Part shown: in pieces, positions 1-7,261 of the stretch
Numbering within the stretch: the first letter of the stretch is position 1
Layout of the letters: each line of letters starts with the position of its first letter
Source: Aurantibrevibacter sp041747755
Lineage (GTDB): Bacteria; Bacteroidota; Bacteroidia; Flavobacteriales; Flavobacteriaceae
Length of the DNA stretch: 15,673 nucleotides
Assembly (NCBI GenBank): GCA_041747755.1
Contig: JBGTEN010000290.1
Span: 1 to 15,673 of the forward strand
Direction: 5' to 3'
Notes under the pieces: generated by a model
Told to the model about the DNA's origin: nothing
Seen by the model: the letters and a program-made list of their open reading frames with translations, nothing else
Database searches by the model: none
Program-made: the position numbers and the translations under genes

Positions 1-199
1 ATGTCCCCATAAAATGGAGATGGTTTTATCCCGGGGAATGATAGGCGAGGAACAGGGCGAACCCAAAATAGCTTGTCCGATGCATAAAAATACCTTTTCA
101 CTAAAAACCGGAGAGCATTTAAATGGCGCTTTAGGCAAGATTGAAACTTTTCCGGTGAAAGTGGTAGATGGTTTTGTGTATCTTGGTTTTTCTGAATAG
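1..199 (+). CDS. nirD: Nitrite reductase (NADH) small subunit NirD, 3' part, Rieske type
   Basis: This is the C-terminal part of NirD, the small subunit that works with NirB to reduce nitrite to ammonium in the cytoplasm. The gene runs in from the left edge; the first complete codon is at position 2 and the stop is TAG at 197-199. The first residues read CPHK, and CPMHK is encoded at 74-88. Together they give the CxH and CxxH ligand pairs of a Rieske [2Fe-2S] cluster, so this is the iron-sulfur NirD type, not the type that has lost the ligands. The family-typical stretches SRGMIGEEQGEPK, TFSLKTGE and TFPVKVVDGFVYL are present. The next gene starts 24 bp downstream on the same strand. nirB is expected to the left, outside the window. 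Confidence 0.9.
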   Translation, partial: CPHKMEMVLSRGMIGEEQGEPKIACPMHKNTFSLKTGEHLNGALGKIETFPVKVVDGFVYLGFSE

Positions 200-204
200 C
201 TTTG
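173..204 (+). promoter_or_regulatory. Candidate Bacteroidota promoter at the nirD stop codon
   Basis: TAGCTTTG at 197-204 matches the flavobacterial -7 consensus TAnnTTTG exactly, and TTTG at 173-176 lies 20 nt upstream, a normal distance for the -33 element. The -7 box begins with the nirD stop codon. If used, transcription would start near 210, just before the DUF4202 start at 224. This rests on motif match alone. The box is short, so a chance match is possible. Confidence 0.35.
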
Positions 205-223
205 GTACAAACCGCATCAATAC

Positions 224-811
224 ATGTCCGTAGATAAACTACATAAAGCCTTCGCCCTTTTTGACCAAGCCAATGCGCAAGATCCCAATGTAGAGGTTTT
301 TGAAGGGAAAAATTATCCGAAAGAACTTCTATATGCCATTCGGATGACTGATAGACTGGACACCTTTGAGCCCGAGGCATCAGAACCCTTAAAGCTTACC
401 GCACGCTGCCAACACATTTGCAGATGGGAAATTCCAAGAGAATCTTACCCAATGGATCGCCCGGGATATTTAAAGTGGCGACAGGATTTAAAGAAATTCC
501 ATGCCGAAAAAGCGGACCAAATATTGCAGGAAGTAGGCTATAGCCGGGAAATCATAGAAAAGGTGGCTTTTTTATTGGAAAAAAAGCAGTTGAAAAAGAA
601 TCCCGAAACTCAAACTCTGGAAGATGTAATCTGTCTGGTCTTTTTGGAATTTTATTTTGAAGCTTTTGCAAAAAAATATGAAGAAGATAAGCTGGTTGAT
701 ATCCTTCAAAAAACATGGCGAAAAATGTCTGAAAGAGGTCAAGCCACCGCCTTGAAACTACCACTGAGCCCCACCGCTTTGGACTTAATCGGCAAGGCAC
801 TGCAGGGGTAG
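224..811 (+). CDS. DUF4202 family protein
   Basis: A soluble 195-residue protein with no signal peptide or membrane segment. I recognise it as DUF4202 from the conserved block at residues 60-72 (ARCQHICRWEIPR), then YPMDR.GYLKWR near 76-87, and LEDVICLVFLEFYFEAF from about 132. The pattern of His64 and Asp134 within mostly helical sequence resembles HD-superfamily proteins, but the classical HD pair is not visible, so this is only an impression. Its biochemical activity is unknown to me. It starts 24 bp after nirD and ends 44 bp before the nitrate-sensor-like kinase. This points to a job linked to nitrite reduction or its control. Confidence 0.85.
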   Translation: MSVDKLHKAFALFDQANAQDPNVEVFEGKNYPKELLYAIRMTDRLDTFEPEASEPLKLTARCQHICRWEIPRESYPMDRPGYLKWRQDLKKFHAEKADQILQEVGYSREIIEKVAFLLEKKQLKKNPETQTLEDVICLVFLEFYFEAFAKKYEEDKLVDILQKTWRKMSERGQATALKLPLSPTALDLIGKALQG

Positions 812-855
812 CAGACACCACTTATGTATTAGGGTAACTCATTTGGAATAGGAAT

Positions 856-2697
856 ATGGACAAAGACACGCTACACCAACCCATAGATACGGCTACGTTT
901 CAAAGAATGCGGAAATGGTATGTCCTAGCTTTGGCCGCTATTGCGCTTAATATTATCATTGCCCAAATTCTTATCCAGGCACATTTGAATTCCCAGTTGA
1001 ATGATTCCAGAGTAATAAATGTAGCAGGAAGGCAAAGAGCATATAGCCAAAAGCTGGTAAAAGAAGTGCTTTTACTTAACACGGTCACCACAGAAATCCA
1101 ACAAGAAGCAAGCTTAAAAGAAATACACTACACCTTGTCAGTATGGAAAATGTCGCAGAATGGGCTGCAGTTCGGTAACGATTCCTTGGGGCTTCCCAAA
1201 GAAGAACATACCGAAATTTTAGATCTTTTTCGCAGAATAGACCCCCATTACACAGCTATGGTAGAAGCAACAGAAAACATTCTTCAGCATATCAACGAGA
1301 CGGGGGAATGGAACACAGCTCAAATTCAATCTTATACTTCAGTACTTCTGGAAAATGAAAGGTACTTTTTACAGATGATGGATAACATCGTAAACGAATA
1401 TGATAAAAGAAGTAAGGAACAACTACAGCAACTAAAATATAAAGAATACCTTTTGCTGGTCTTCTCTTTACTAATTTTGATGCTGGAAATGTTGTTTATT
1501 TTCAGGCCTCTTTCCATTCAAATACGAAACACCATAAAAAACCTGATTAAAACGCAACAAAAATCCGAAGCCGATACACAGGAAATAAAACGTCTTTTTT
1601 CCGAAAAGGAAAAGTCGCTACAGGAATTACAAGAACTCAATTTCGTTATCGATAATGCTGCACTTTTCGCAAGTACAAAGAATGACGGCAGCGTAGTATT
1701 CATCAGCAAAAAATTTCTGGATCTGTTGGGTTATACTAAAGAGGAAATCAACAAACCTTTAGCAGAAATATTGACCACTGATGAAGGTCAGCAATTGTAT
1801 CTCAGAGAGGTTTTTAAAACTAAAAGAAAGCATATCCGCTCGGAGGAAATAGGAATAAAAACACTTAAGGGAGAAGAACTTTGGTTGGATATGTCCATTA
1901 TCCCTATGCATCAATCTACTGGGCATCAAAGTGTGCTGATTTTATGTTCAGATATTACAGAACGGAAAAAAACACAAATTCAGGTAGCCCAATTAACAAA
2001 GGAAAATTATGAAGAGCGTATTAGACAAAAACAACTTCAGGCCAGTCAGATTGTAGAAGGTCAGGAAGAAGAGCGAAAGCGGATTGCCAAGGATATTCAT
2101 GACGGTATTGGCCAAATGCTGACTGCATTAAAATTTAACATCGAGTCCATCAACTTAAGAAACAAAGAAAAGTCAGCCGAAAAAATTGAGTACCTTAAAT
2201 TACTCACCACCGATTTGATAAAAGGCGTGCGTACGGCAACATTTAACCTCACCCCACCCGAACTCAACGACCATGGCATACTTCCGGCCTTTCAAAAAAT
2301 GACGCAGGAACTCTCCAAACTTACCGGAAAGAATATTTTGTTCGAGAATAAAATTGAGGGAAATATCCGATTTAATTCTTTAGCAGAGACCAATATGTAT
2401 CGGGTGGCACAGGAAGCCGTAAACAATGCTATAAAATATGCAGAAGCCAATTATATTTTGCTTTCCGTAAATAGTGGGGATGGCATATTTAGTATAGTGA
2501 TAGACGATGATGGAAAAGGTTTTGATGATACTATTTTGGACAAAGCACCTAAAAATACCAGTGAAGGGGGGATGGGATTATTTTTTATGAAGGAAAGGAT
2601 GAGTTATATTAATGGACGTTTGTTTATCAATTCTATTCCAGGAAAAGGAACGCGGGTTACCATTAATTATAAAACTGAGGAAACCAACGTGATTTAA
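856..2697 (+). CDS. Membrane sensor histidine kinase with NarX/PilJ-type sensor and PAS domain
   Basis: A 613-residue inner-membrane kinase. A membrane segment at about 22-42 and another at about 198-218 enclose a periplasmic helical domain. It begins with VINVAGRQRAYSQK (53-66), close to the P-box of NarX/NarQ and the PilJ N-terminal domain, which in NarX binds nitrate and nitrite. A PAS domain follows (roughly 250-370, ending DITERKK from 366). The HisKA_3 dimerisation domain has ERKRIAKDIHDGIGQ with the phospho-acceptor His415. The ATPase domain shows the N box (N513-N524), DDDGKGF (G1, 550-556) and GGMGL (571-575). HisKA_3 kinases normally signal to a NarL/LuxR-type regulator, but none is encoded here. 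The position after nirD and DUF4202 and before moaE suggests control of nitrate assimilation. The ligand is inferred from the P-box. Confidence 0.88.
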   Translation: MDKDTLHQPIDTATFQRMRKWYVLALAAIALNIIIAQILIQAHLNSQLNDSRVINVAGRQRAYSQKLVKEVLLLNTVTTEIQQEASLKEIHYTLSVWKMSQNGLQFGNDSLGLPKEEHTEILDLFRRIDPHYTAMVEATENILQHINETGEWNTAQIQSYTSVLLENERYFLQMMDNIVNEYDKRSKEQLQQLKYKEYLLLVFSLLILMLEMLFIFRPLSIQIRNTIKNLIKTQQKSEADTQEIKRLFSEKEKSLQELQELNFVIDNAALFASTKNDGSVVFISKKFLDLLGYTKEEINKPLAEILTTDEGQQLYLREVFKTKRKHIRSEEIGIKTLKGEELWLDMSIIPMHQSTGHQSVLILCSDITERKKTQIQVAQLTKENYEERIRQKQLQASQIVEGQEEERKRIAKDIHDGIGQMLTALKFNIESINLRNKEKSAEKIEYLKLLTTDLIKGVRTATFNLTPPELNDHGILPAFQKMTQELSKLTGKNILFENKIEGNIRFNSLAETNMYRVAQEAVNNAIKYAEANYILLSVNSGDGIFSIVIDDDGKGFDDTILDKAPKNTSEGGMGLFFMKERMSYINGRLFINSIPGKGTRVTINYKTEETNVI

Positions 2698-2746
2698 ATA
2701 ATCTTTAAACACACAGGGCAATGATTATTTAAGGCGTCAAAGATTA

Positions 2747-2781
2747 CATGTGACCATTTAAAAATACTAAAAAAACACATG
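2747..2781. repeat. CATGTGACC / CACATGAAAA bipartite element, copy 1
   Basis: CATGTGACC (2747-2755) is followed after a 20-nt A-rich spacer by CACATGAAAA (2776-2785). The outer hexamers CATGTG and CACATG are inverted repeats. A second copy with the same two blocks and a 21-nt A-rich spacer lies at 9536-9575, directly before another gene. This copy lies between the kinase and moaE, just upstream of a possible -7 box. The role is unknown; it may be a regulator site or a chance similarity of A-rich leaders. Confidence 0.4.
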
Positions 2782-2788
2782 AAAAGCG

Positions 2789-2796
2789 TAAATTTG
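2789..2796 (+). promoter_or_regulatory. Candidate -7 box for moaE
   Basis: TAAATTTG matches TAnnTTTG and would place transcription start about 15 nt before the moaE ATG. No clear TTG -33 element is seen about 20 nt upstream; that position is filled by the A-rich spacer of the bipartite repeat. The promoter would therefore be weak or activator-dependent. Confidence 0.35.
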
Positions 2797-2817
2797 AAGG
2801 ATTTTATAGTCTGAATC

Positions 2818-3261
2818 ATGGAAAAGCAAAAAGTCAAAAATGTTTTTGTAGAAGGTGCTATTTCTCCTTTATTTATTGGAGAATCCATTGCCAAACATCA
2901 GTCCAAAACACAGATTGGAGCCCATGATATTTTTTTAGGGCAGGTGCGGGCCGATGTCATGAGCGGAAAAAAAGTATCAGCTATTGAATACTCGGCTTAT
3001 GAGGAAATGGCCAACCAAAAATTTCACGAAATAAAAGAACAAGCTTTTGAAAAGTACAATCTAAGCTGTTTGCATATCTATCACAGTATTGGAAAAGTCA
3101 ATGTGGGGGAGATATGCCTGTTTGTTTTTGTGTCTTCTCCGCATCGCAAAGAAGTATTTGAGGCACTGCATCATGTTGTAGAAGAAATTAAAATTCAGGT
3201 CCCGATATTTGGTAAGGAATTATTTGAAGACGACTCGTATCAATGGAAGGTAAATAATTGA
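2818..3261 (+). CDS. moaE: Molybdopterin synthase catalytic subunit MoaE
   Basis: MoaE is the large subunit of molybdopterin synthase. With thiocarboxylated MoaD it inserts the dithiolene sulfurs into cyclic pyranopterin monophosphate. The 147-residue protein has the usual family length and blocks: FLGQVRADV, IEYSAYEEMA, a VSSPHRKEVFEALHH segment, and the active-site stretch KIQVPIFGKE with Lys125 and Lys133 as the expected catalytic/substrate-binding lysines. It ends DDSYQWKVNN, typical of Bacteroidota members. The ATG at 2818 is the only good start, because an in-frame stop lies at 2812. moaC follows after 2 bp. No moaD is in the window. Its place beside nitrite-reductase genes fits supply of Mo-cofactor for nitrate reductase. 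Confidence 0.95.
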   Translation: MEKQKVKNVFVEGAISPLFIGESIAKHQSKTQIGAHDIFLGQVRADVMSGKKVSAIEYSAYEEMANQKFHEIKEQAFEKYNLSCLHIYHSIGKVNVGEICLFVFVSSPHRKEVFEALHHVVEEIKIQVPIFGKELFEDDSYQWKVNN

Positions 3262-3263
3262 AT

Positions 3264-3698
3264 ATGGTAGATATTACAGCCAAAACACCCACCTTAAGAA
3301 CAGCAATTGCCCAGGCCATTGTAAAAGTTAGTACAATAGAAACCATACTGGCGATTCAAAATAACACTGTTCCTAAAGGGGATGTTTTTGCAATGAGCAA
3401 GGCCGCAGGATTATTAGGAGTAAAAAAAACGGCCGATTTGTTGCCTGATTGTCATCCTATGCCCATTGAGTATACGGCAATCGATTATGAAATTGAGGGT
3501 TTAGAAATAAAGATTTTGATTACGGTAAAAACCATTTACAAAACCGGGGTAGAAGTAGAGGCGATGCATGGAGCCAGTGTGGTAGCTCTAAATATGTATG
3601 ATATGTTAAAGCCCATAGATAAGGGCATTGAAATACATCACATAAAACTCTTGGAAAAAACAGGTGGCAAATCAGATATTAAAAACAGCCGGGTTTAA
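3264..3698 (+). CDS. moaC: Cyclic pyranopterin monophosphate synthase MoaC
   Basis: MoaC converts 3',8-cyclo-7,8-dihydro-GTP, the MoaA product, to cyclic pyranopterin monophosphate in Mo-cofactor synthesis. I chose the ATG at 3264, giving MVDITAKTPTLRTA, because family members begin this way; a TTG at 3258 would add two residues. Seen motifs are KGDVFAMSKAAGLLG, LLPDCHP with His64, TGVEVEAM with Glu97 and Glu99, and YDMLK with Asp113 and Lys116, which align with catalytic Asp128 and Lys131 of the E. coli enzyme. GGKSD lies near the C-terminus. At 144 residues it is a stand-alone MoaC without a MoaB fusion. It starts 2 bp after the moaE stop, so the two are surely co-transcribed. A minus-strand gene ends 2 bp beyond it. 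Confidence 0.95.
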   Translation: MVDITAKTPTLRTAIAQAIVKVSTIETILAIQNNTVPKGDVFAMSKAAGLLGVKKTADLLPDCHPMPIEYTAIDYEIEGLEIKILITVKTIYKTGVEVEAMHGASVVALNMYDMLKPIDKGIEIHHIKLLEKTGGKSDIKNSRV

Positions 3699-3700
3699 GG

Positions 3701-4426
3701 TTACCGTTTTGCCCATATTTCATGAAGCGGATCTCCTTTACTGCTTTTTCCCATATGATGCCAGTCTGAAGATTTTAAATCGTATTTAAAATCGAGCTTC
3801 GCTCCAACCCGTGAAGCATCTCGGGAGAAAAATTCAATATTTTCTATATATACGCCATCTTTTGATGTAAAAGCACCACCTCCTGTACCTGAAAATGCCA
3901 TTGTTTCAGTATGAAAAGCAATCCATTGAAAGTGACCGTTGTTCAAGAATTTCATTGTTTTTCTGGGTCCGGTAGTATCTCTTCTTTGCTCCGCATCGTC
4001 CACCATTCTGCCCGCCATAAGCCATTTGCCATCCAATTCTTGAGAAATTTGTTTACTTGCTTTAAATTCCTTTTTACTATCCAAAGTTAGATTAAGATTG
4101 CCCTTTTCAAATGTAAATGGAATAGTGAGTGATTTTAGAGAATCTGCCTCATAGTTCGAATTAAATTCCAATTTTACATATAACACGTTGTCTTTAATAG
4201 TATAAAATCCGCCAAGGGTTTTAATGAATTTGGGTGGCGATTCTTGAAATTCAGTTAGAACAATGTACTCATTATCTAGTAGCAATTGATGAATACTTGC
4301 GCTATCTGTTTTATTAATTGAGCGATATACATTTGGCTCTAATTGAGCGTTTAAATCAAAAAAATAACACAAAAATAATACTGGTAATAGTAACTTAAAT
4401 AGGATATTATGTTTCATAATTTTCAT
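3701..4426 (-). CDS. Secreted lipocalin-like protein (DUF4488-like)
   Basis: A 241-residue exported protein of unknown function. The N-terminus is a Sec signal peptide: basic start, hydrophobic core at about 8-23, and likely cleavage after LNA at residue 27. There is no lipobox Cys, so it is probably free in the periplasm or outside. The mature part is beta-rich and seems to have two halves. The first, about 53-115, contains KTLGGFYTI. The second starts with LDGKWLMAGRM (131-141), the GxW signature at the entrance of lipocalin-like barrels, and contains KTMKFLNNGHFQWIAF. I assign the DUF4488/lipocalin-like grouping by resemblance only. ATG 4426 and ATG 4417 are both possible starts. The gene converges on moaC with 2 bp between stops and has its own promoter-like sequence upstream. 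Confidence 0.75.
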   Translation of the reverse strand: MKIMKHNILFKLLLPVLFLCYFFDLNAQLEPNVYRSINKTDSASIHQLLLDNEYIVLTEFQESPPKFIKTLGGFYTIKDNVLYVKLEFNSNYEADSLKSLTIPFTFEKGNLNLTLDSKKEFKASKQISQELDGKWLMAGRMVDDAEQRRDTTGPRKTMKFLNNGHFQWIAFHTETMAFSGTGGGAFTSKDGVYIENIEFFSRDASRVGAKLDFKYDLKSSDWHHMGKSSKGDPLHEIWAKR

Positions 4427-4475
4427 ATTATTTTTTTAAAAATAAGAATTAAAGTATTTAATATCAATAAATTAA

Positions 4476-4507
4476 CAAATTTATAATAGGGTGTATAAGA
4501 ATGCCAA
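4476..4507 (-). promoter_or_regulatory. Candidate promoter for the lipocalin-like gene
   Basis: On the minus strand TAAATTTG (4483 to 4476) matches the TAnnTTTG -7 consensus and TTG (4507 to 4505) sits 21 nt upstream as the -33 element. This would give a leader of about 45 nt before the ATG at 4426. Both elements and spacing fit, making this the best promoter match in the window. Confidence 0.45.
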
Positions 4508-4862
4508 TAAAAGGTAATGCGCAAACGACTTAAAATTTTTTAAATCCCTTGTTTTTTCAATTTTTTTGTTTTCATTTGTCCTGACTATAATTTGAATGTT
4601 AAGAAGTGGTTGGCTCAAGGTTTTTCTAGGCTTTACGATGCTTTAAGGGGCTAAAAACAAATGACTTGTGAAAGTAGATGAAATTTAAACAAATGAAAGG
4701 CATTCCCTCTTTCGGACTCTTTTTAAAGGAGATTTTCCGAAAAAAGTTCTTCTTTGGGGTGGGCTATAGTTTTGTAATGTTCAAATGGTTTATTTCCTCC
4801 ATAATTTCAAGTCAGCACGATTACTTTTTTATTCCTACCACCGAACCACAAATCTTAATTTA

Positions 4863-4917
4863 GATAGTGAAATTCCCTTAGATATATAAAATAAACAATG
4901 CAGAATTTCAATCTATC
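4863..4917 (+). repeat. Inverted repeat in the leader of the arginine decarboxylase gene
   Basis: GATAG plus TGAAATTC (4863-4875) pairs perfectly with GAATTTCA (4903-4910) and, after a 2-nt bulge, CTATC (4913-4917). That gives 13 base pairs around a 27-nt AT-rich loop. It ends 12 nt before the ATG at 4930, so the hairpin would cover the ribosome-entry region of the leader mRNA. It may control translation of the polyamine operon, or be a two-part DNA operator. Both roles are inferred from position. Confidence 0.45.
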
Positions 4918-4929
4918 AAAACAACTTTA

Positions 4930-6330
4930 ATGAATACAAAATACATAAACCTAATAGATCAAACTTATTACTTTCCGCAAGAAGAGTTCACTTTGGATGA
5001 AGACAATCTGCTCTTTCATGGAATACACCTTAAGAATCTGGTAGAGGAATACGGAAGCCCGTTAAAATTTACCTACCTGCCAAAAATCTCTGAAAATATT
5101 AATAGAGCAAAGAAATGGTTTGCTATTGCCTTAGAGAAAAATAGTTATAAAGGGAAATACCATTATTGTTATTGTACTAAAAGTTCTCATTTTAATGCGG
5201 TTCTAAATGAGGCCTTAAAGAACGATATTCACATTGAGACCTCTTCTGCTTTTGACATTGATATAGTTGAAAAATTAAAAGAGAGTGGTAAGATAAAGGA
5301 TAATACATATGTTATTTGTAATGGCTTTAAAAGAGATCAGTATATAGAAAATATTGCACGTTTAATGAACAATGGACATCAGAATTGCATTCCAATTATA
5401 GATAACTATGAAGAATTAGAGCTTTTAACAGATTCAATAAATGACAATTTTAAAGTAGGTATCCGAATTGCATCGGAAGAAGAACCAAAATTTGAATTTT
5501 ATACATCTCGATTAGGAATTGGATATAAAAATATTGTACCTTTTTATGAAAATCAGATTAAAGACAATGAAAAAGTAGAACTCAAGATGCTTCATTTTTT
5601 CATTAATACCGGAATTAGGGATAATGCTTATTATTGGAATGAACTTTTAAAGTGTCTCAAAGTTTATGTAAGATTAAAAAAAATGTGTCCATCGTTAGAC
5701 AGTCTTAACATTGGTGGAGGTTTTCCCATTAAAAATTCTTTGGCTTTTGAATATGACTATCAGTATATGATAGATGAGATTATAAATCAGATTAATATTG
5801 CCTGCCAGGAAGCAGATGTACCAGTACCCCATATTTTCACTGAATTCGGTAGTTTTACAGTAGGCGAAAGCGGAGGAGCCATTTACGAGGTACTTTACCA
5901 AAAACAGCAGAATGATAGGGAAAAATGGAATATGATCGATTCCTCTTTTATTACTACCTTACCGGATACCTGGGCAATTAATAAGCGCTTTGTGATGCTT
6001 CCTATTAACCGTTGGGAGGATGAGTACGAGCGGGTCTTATTAGGAGGACTTACTTGTGATAGTGATGACTATTACAACAGCGAACAAAATATGAATGCTA
6101 TTTATTTGCCCAGATATAAGAAAGATAAGCCCTTATACATTGGTTTTTTTAACACCGGGGCGTATCAGGAATCTATTGGTGGCTTTGGTGGCTTGCAACA
6201 TTGTTTAATTCCCCAACCCAAACAGATTCTGATCGATCGGGATGAACATGGAAATATTGTTACGAAATTATTCAGTGAACAACAAACAGCAGAAGATTTA
6301 CTTAAAATTTTAGGATATGAGTACAACTAA
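4930..6330 (+). CDS. speA: Arginine decarboxylase (PLP fold type III)
   Basis: Decarboxylates L-arginine to agmatine, the first step of polyamine synthesis, in the cytoplasm. It is 466 residues long, the short alanine-racemase/ODC-fold form, not the ~650-residue E. coli SpeA. PLP-lysine candidate: Lys84 in YCYCTKSSHF. The glycine loop that holds the cofactor phosphate is GGGFP (262-266), followed by EFGSFTVGESGG. The catalytic Cys from the partner subunit is Cys376-Asp377 in GGLTCDSDD, and the cofactor Tyr lies in NTGAYQES. The substrate is inferred partly from the next gene, agmatinase, whose start overlaps this gene's end by 14 bp. It begins the polyamine operon and follows a long leader with an inverted repeat. 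Other fold-type-III decarboxylase activities are possible but less likely in this context. Confidence 0.9.
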   Translation: MNTKYINLIDQTYYFPQEEFTLDEDNLLFHGIHLKNLVEEYGSPLKFTYLPKISENINRAKKWFAIALEKNSYKGKYHYCYCTKSSHFNAVLNEALKNDIHIETSSAFDIDIVEKLKESGKIKDNTYVICNGFKRDQYIENIARLMNNGHQNCIPIIDNYEELELLTDSINDNFKVGIRIASEEEPKFEFYTSRLGIGYKNIVPFYENQIKDNEKVELKMLHFFINTGIRDNAYYWNELLKCLKVYVRLKKMCPSLDSLNIGGGFPIKNSLAFEYDYQYMIDEIINQINIACQEADVPVPHIFTEFGSFTVGESGGAIYEVLYQKQQNDREKWNMIDSSFITTLPDTWAINKRFVMLPINRWEDEYERVLLGGLTCDSDDYYNSEQNMNAIYLPRYKKDKPLYIGFFNTGAYQESIGGFGGLQHCLIPQPKQILIDRDEHGNIVTKLFSEQQTAEDLLKILGYEYN

Positions 6331-7261
6331 CAATTACGCCGGCATCCCAGATGAATTTGCGCAATTGGAAAAGGCCAAAGTAGTTTTAATACCCGTGCCT
6401 TATGATGGAGGCAGCACTTGGGGAAAAGGTTCAGACAAGGGGCCGCAGGCGTTTTTGGATGCTTCCAAGCATTTGGAGTGGTATGATATTGAAACAGGAA
6501 CAGAAGTATATCAACAAGGAATTTACTTAGCACCTTCGGTAGTTGGCAATGGTACAGGCCAAGGTATGGTTGAGGCAGTTCATAAAACCACAAAAGAATA
6601 TATTAAACGAAACAAATTTGTAACCGTATTGGGGGGAGATCATTCCATTTCCATAGGAAATATCAGGGCGTTTAACGAGTGTTTTGATAATCTTACGGTG
6701 TTGCATATAGACGCTCACGCAGATCTCAGGAAATCGTATAATGGCAGTGCTTACAATCATGCCTGCGCGGTTCATGAAGCAAGTCAGACCACCAATTTGG
6801 TACAAGTTGGTATTAGAAGCATGGACGCCATAGAGAAAACGTTTATGGATGAAGAAAAGACCTTCTTTGCCCATGATATGGTGAATGATGAATATTGGAC
6901 AGATAAGGTCATTGACCTCATGACAGATCATGTGTTCATTACTTTTGATCTGGACGCATTAGATCCTTCCATCATGCCCTCAACAGGAACACCAGAGCCC
7001 GGCGGACTTTTTTGGTATGAAACATTGGATTTTTTGAAACAAGTATTTGCCGAAAAGAATGTGGTAGGTTTTGATCTGATGGAGCTATGTCCCAATCCGG
7101 GAGATAAAACCGCCGATTTTCTGGCGGCCAAGTTATACTATAAAATGCTAAGCTATAAATTTATGGAAGAAGGTGTAGATGATGATTACGACAATACCTA
7201 TGATATAAATTCCAAAGCTGGCGGAAATAATTTATCAAAATTTGAAGATGACGAAGACTAA
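6317..7261 (+). CDS. speB: Agmatinase (ureohydrolase family)
   Basis: Hydrolyses agmatine to putrescine and urea with a two-manganese centre. The 314-residue protein shows all ureohydrolase metal-binding motifs: GGDHS with His109, DAHAD with Asp132, His134 and Asp136, and FDLDALD with Asp211 and Asp213, then PSTGTPEPGG. The ATG at 6317 lies inside the end of the decarboxylase gene (14-bp overlap), which implies translational coupling. The C-terminal ~30 residues after the catalytic fold form an acidic tail (DDDYDNTYDI and FEDDED). The reading frame ends at 7261, within the start of the next gene. Arginase or formimidoglutamase are alternatives in this family, but the partner decarboxylase makes agmatinase the best call. 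Confidence 0.93.
   Translation: MSTTNNYAGIPDEFAQLEKAKVVLIPVPYDGGSTWGKGSDKGPQAFLDASKHLEWYDIETGTEVYQQGIYLAPSVVGNGTGQGMVEAVHKTTKEYIKRNKFVTVLGGDHSISIGNIRAFNECFDNLTVLHIDAHADLRKSYNGSAYNHACAVHEASQTTNLVQVGIRSMDAIEKTFMDEEKTFFAHDMVNDEYWTDKVIDLMTDHVFITFDLDALDPSIMPSTGTPEPGGLFWYETLDFLKQVFAEKNVVGFDLMELCPNPGDKTADFLAAKLYYKMLSYKFMEEGVDDDYDNTYDINSKAGGNNLSKFEDDED

Larger units (their letters stand above)
4427..4929. other. 503-bp gene-free region before the arginine decarboxylase gene
   Basis: AT-rich spacer between divergent genes. It holds the minus-strand promoter candidate at 4476-4507. On the plus strand a perfect TAnnTTTG box (TAGTTTTG, 4767-4774) lacks a clear -33. A near match, ATAATTTG at 4587-4594, lies 18 nt after TTTG at 4565. 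AAACAAATGA occurs twice (4655-4664 and 4687-4696). A long inverted repeat lies at 4863-4917. I see no tRNA and no recognisable riboswitch. An open frame at 4678-4863 (61 codons) looks non-coding. Confidence 0.6.

Noticed and set aside
3258..3263. TTG start for moaC
   Set aside because: MVDITAK at ATG 3264 is the normal MoaC beginning and gives a clean 2-bp gap to moaE.
4594..4680. Possible tRNA or riboswitch in the 500-bp gap
   Set aside because: No cloverleaf, T-loop or conserved riboswitch core could be built from the sequence; only short direct repeats are present.
4678..4863. 61-codon plus-strand open frame in the gap before the arginine decarboxylase gene
   Set aside because: No ribosome site, an unprotein-like Phe/Lys-rich composition, no recognisable domain, and it contains a perfect -7 box. 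It is better read as leader or spacer DNA.
6527..6931. 134-codon minus-strand open frame inside agmatinase
   Set aside because: It lies wholly within a gene with all metal-binding motifs on the other strand; its translation is Cys/His/Ile-rich with no domain.
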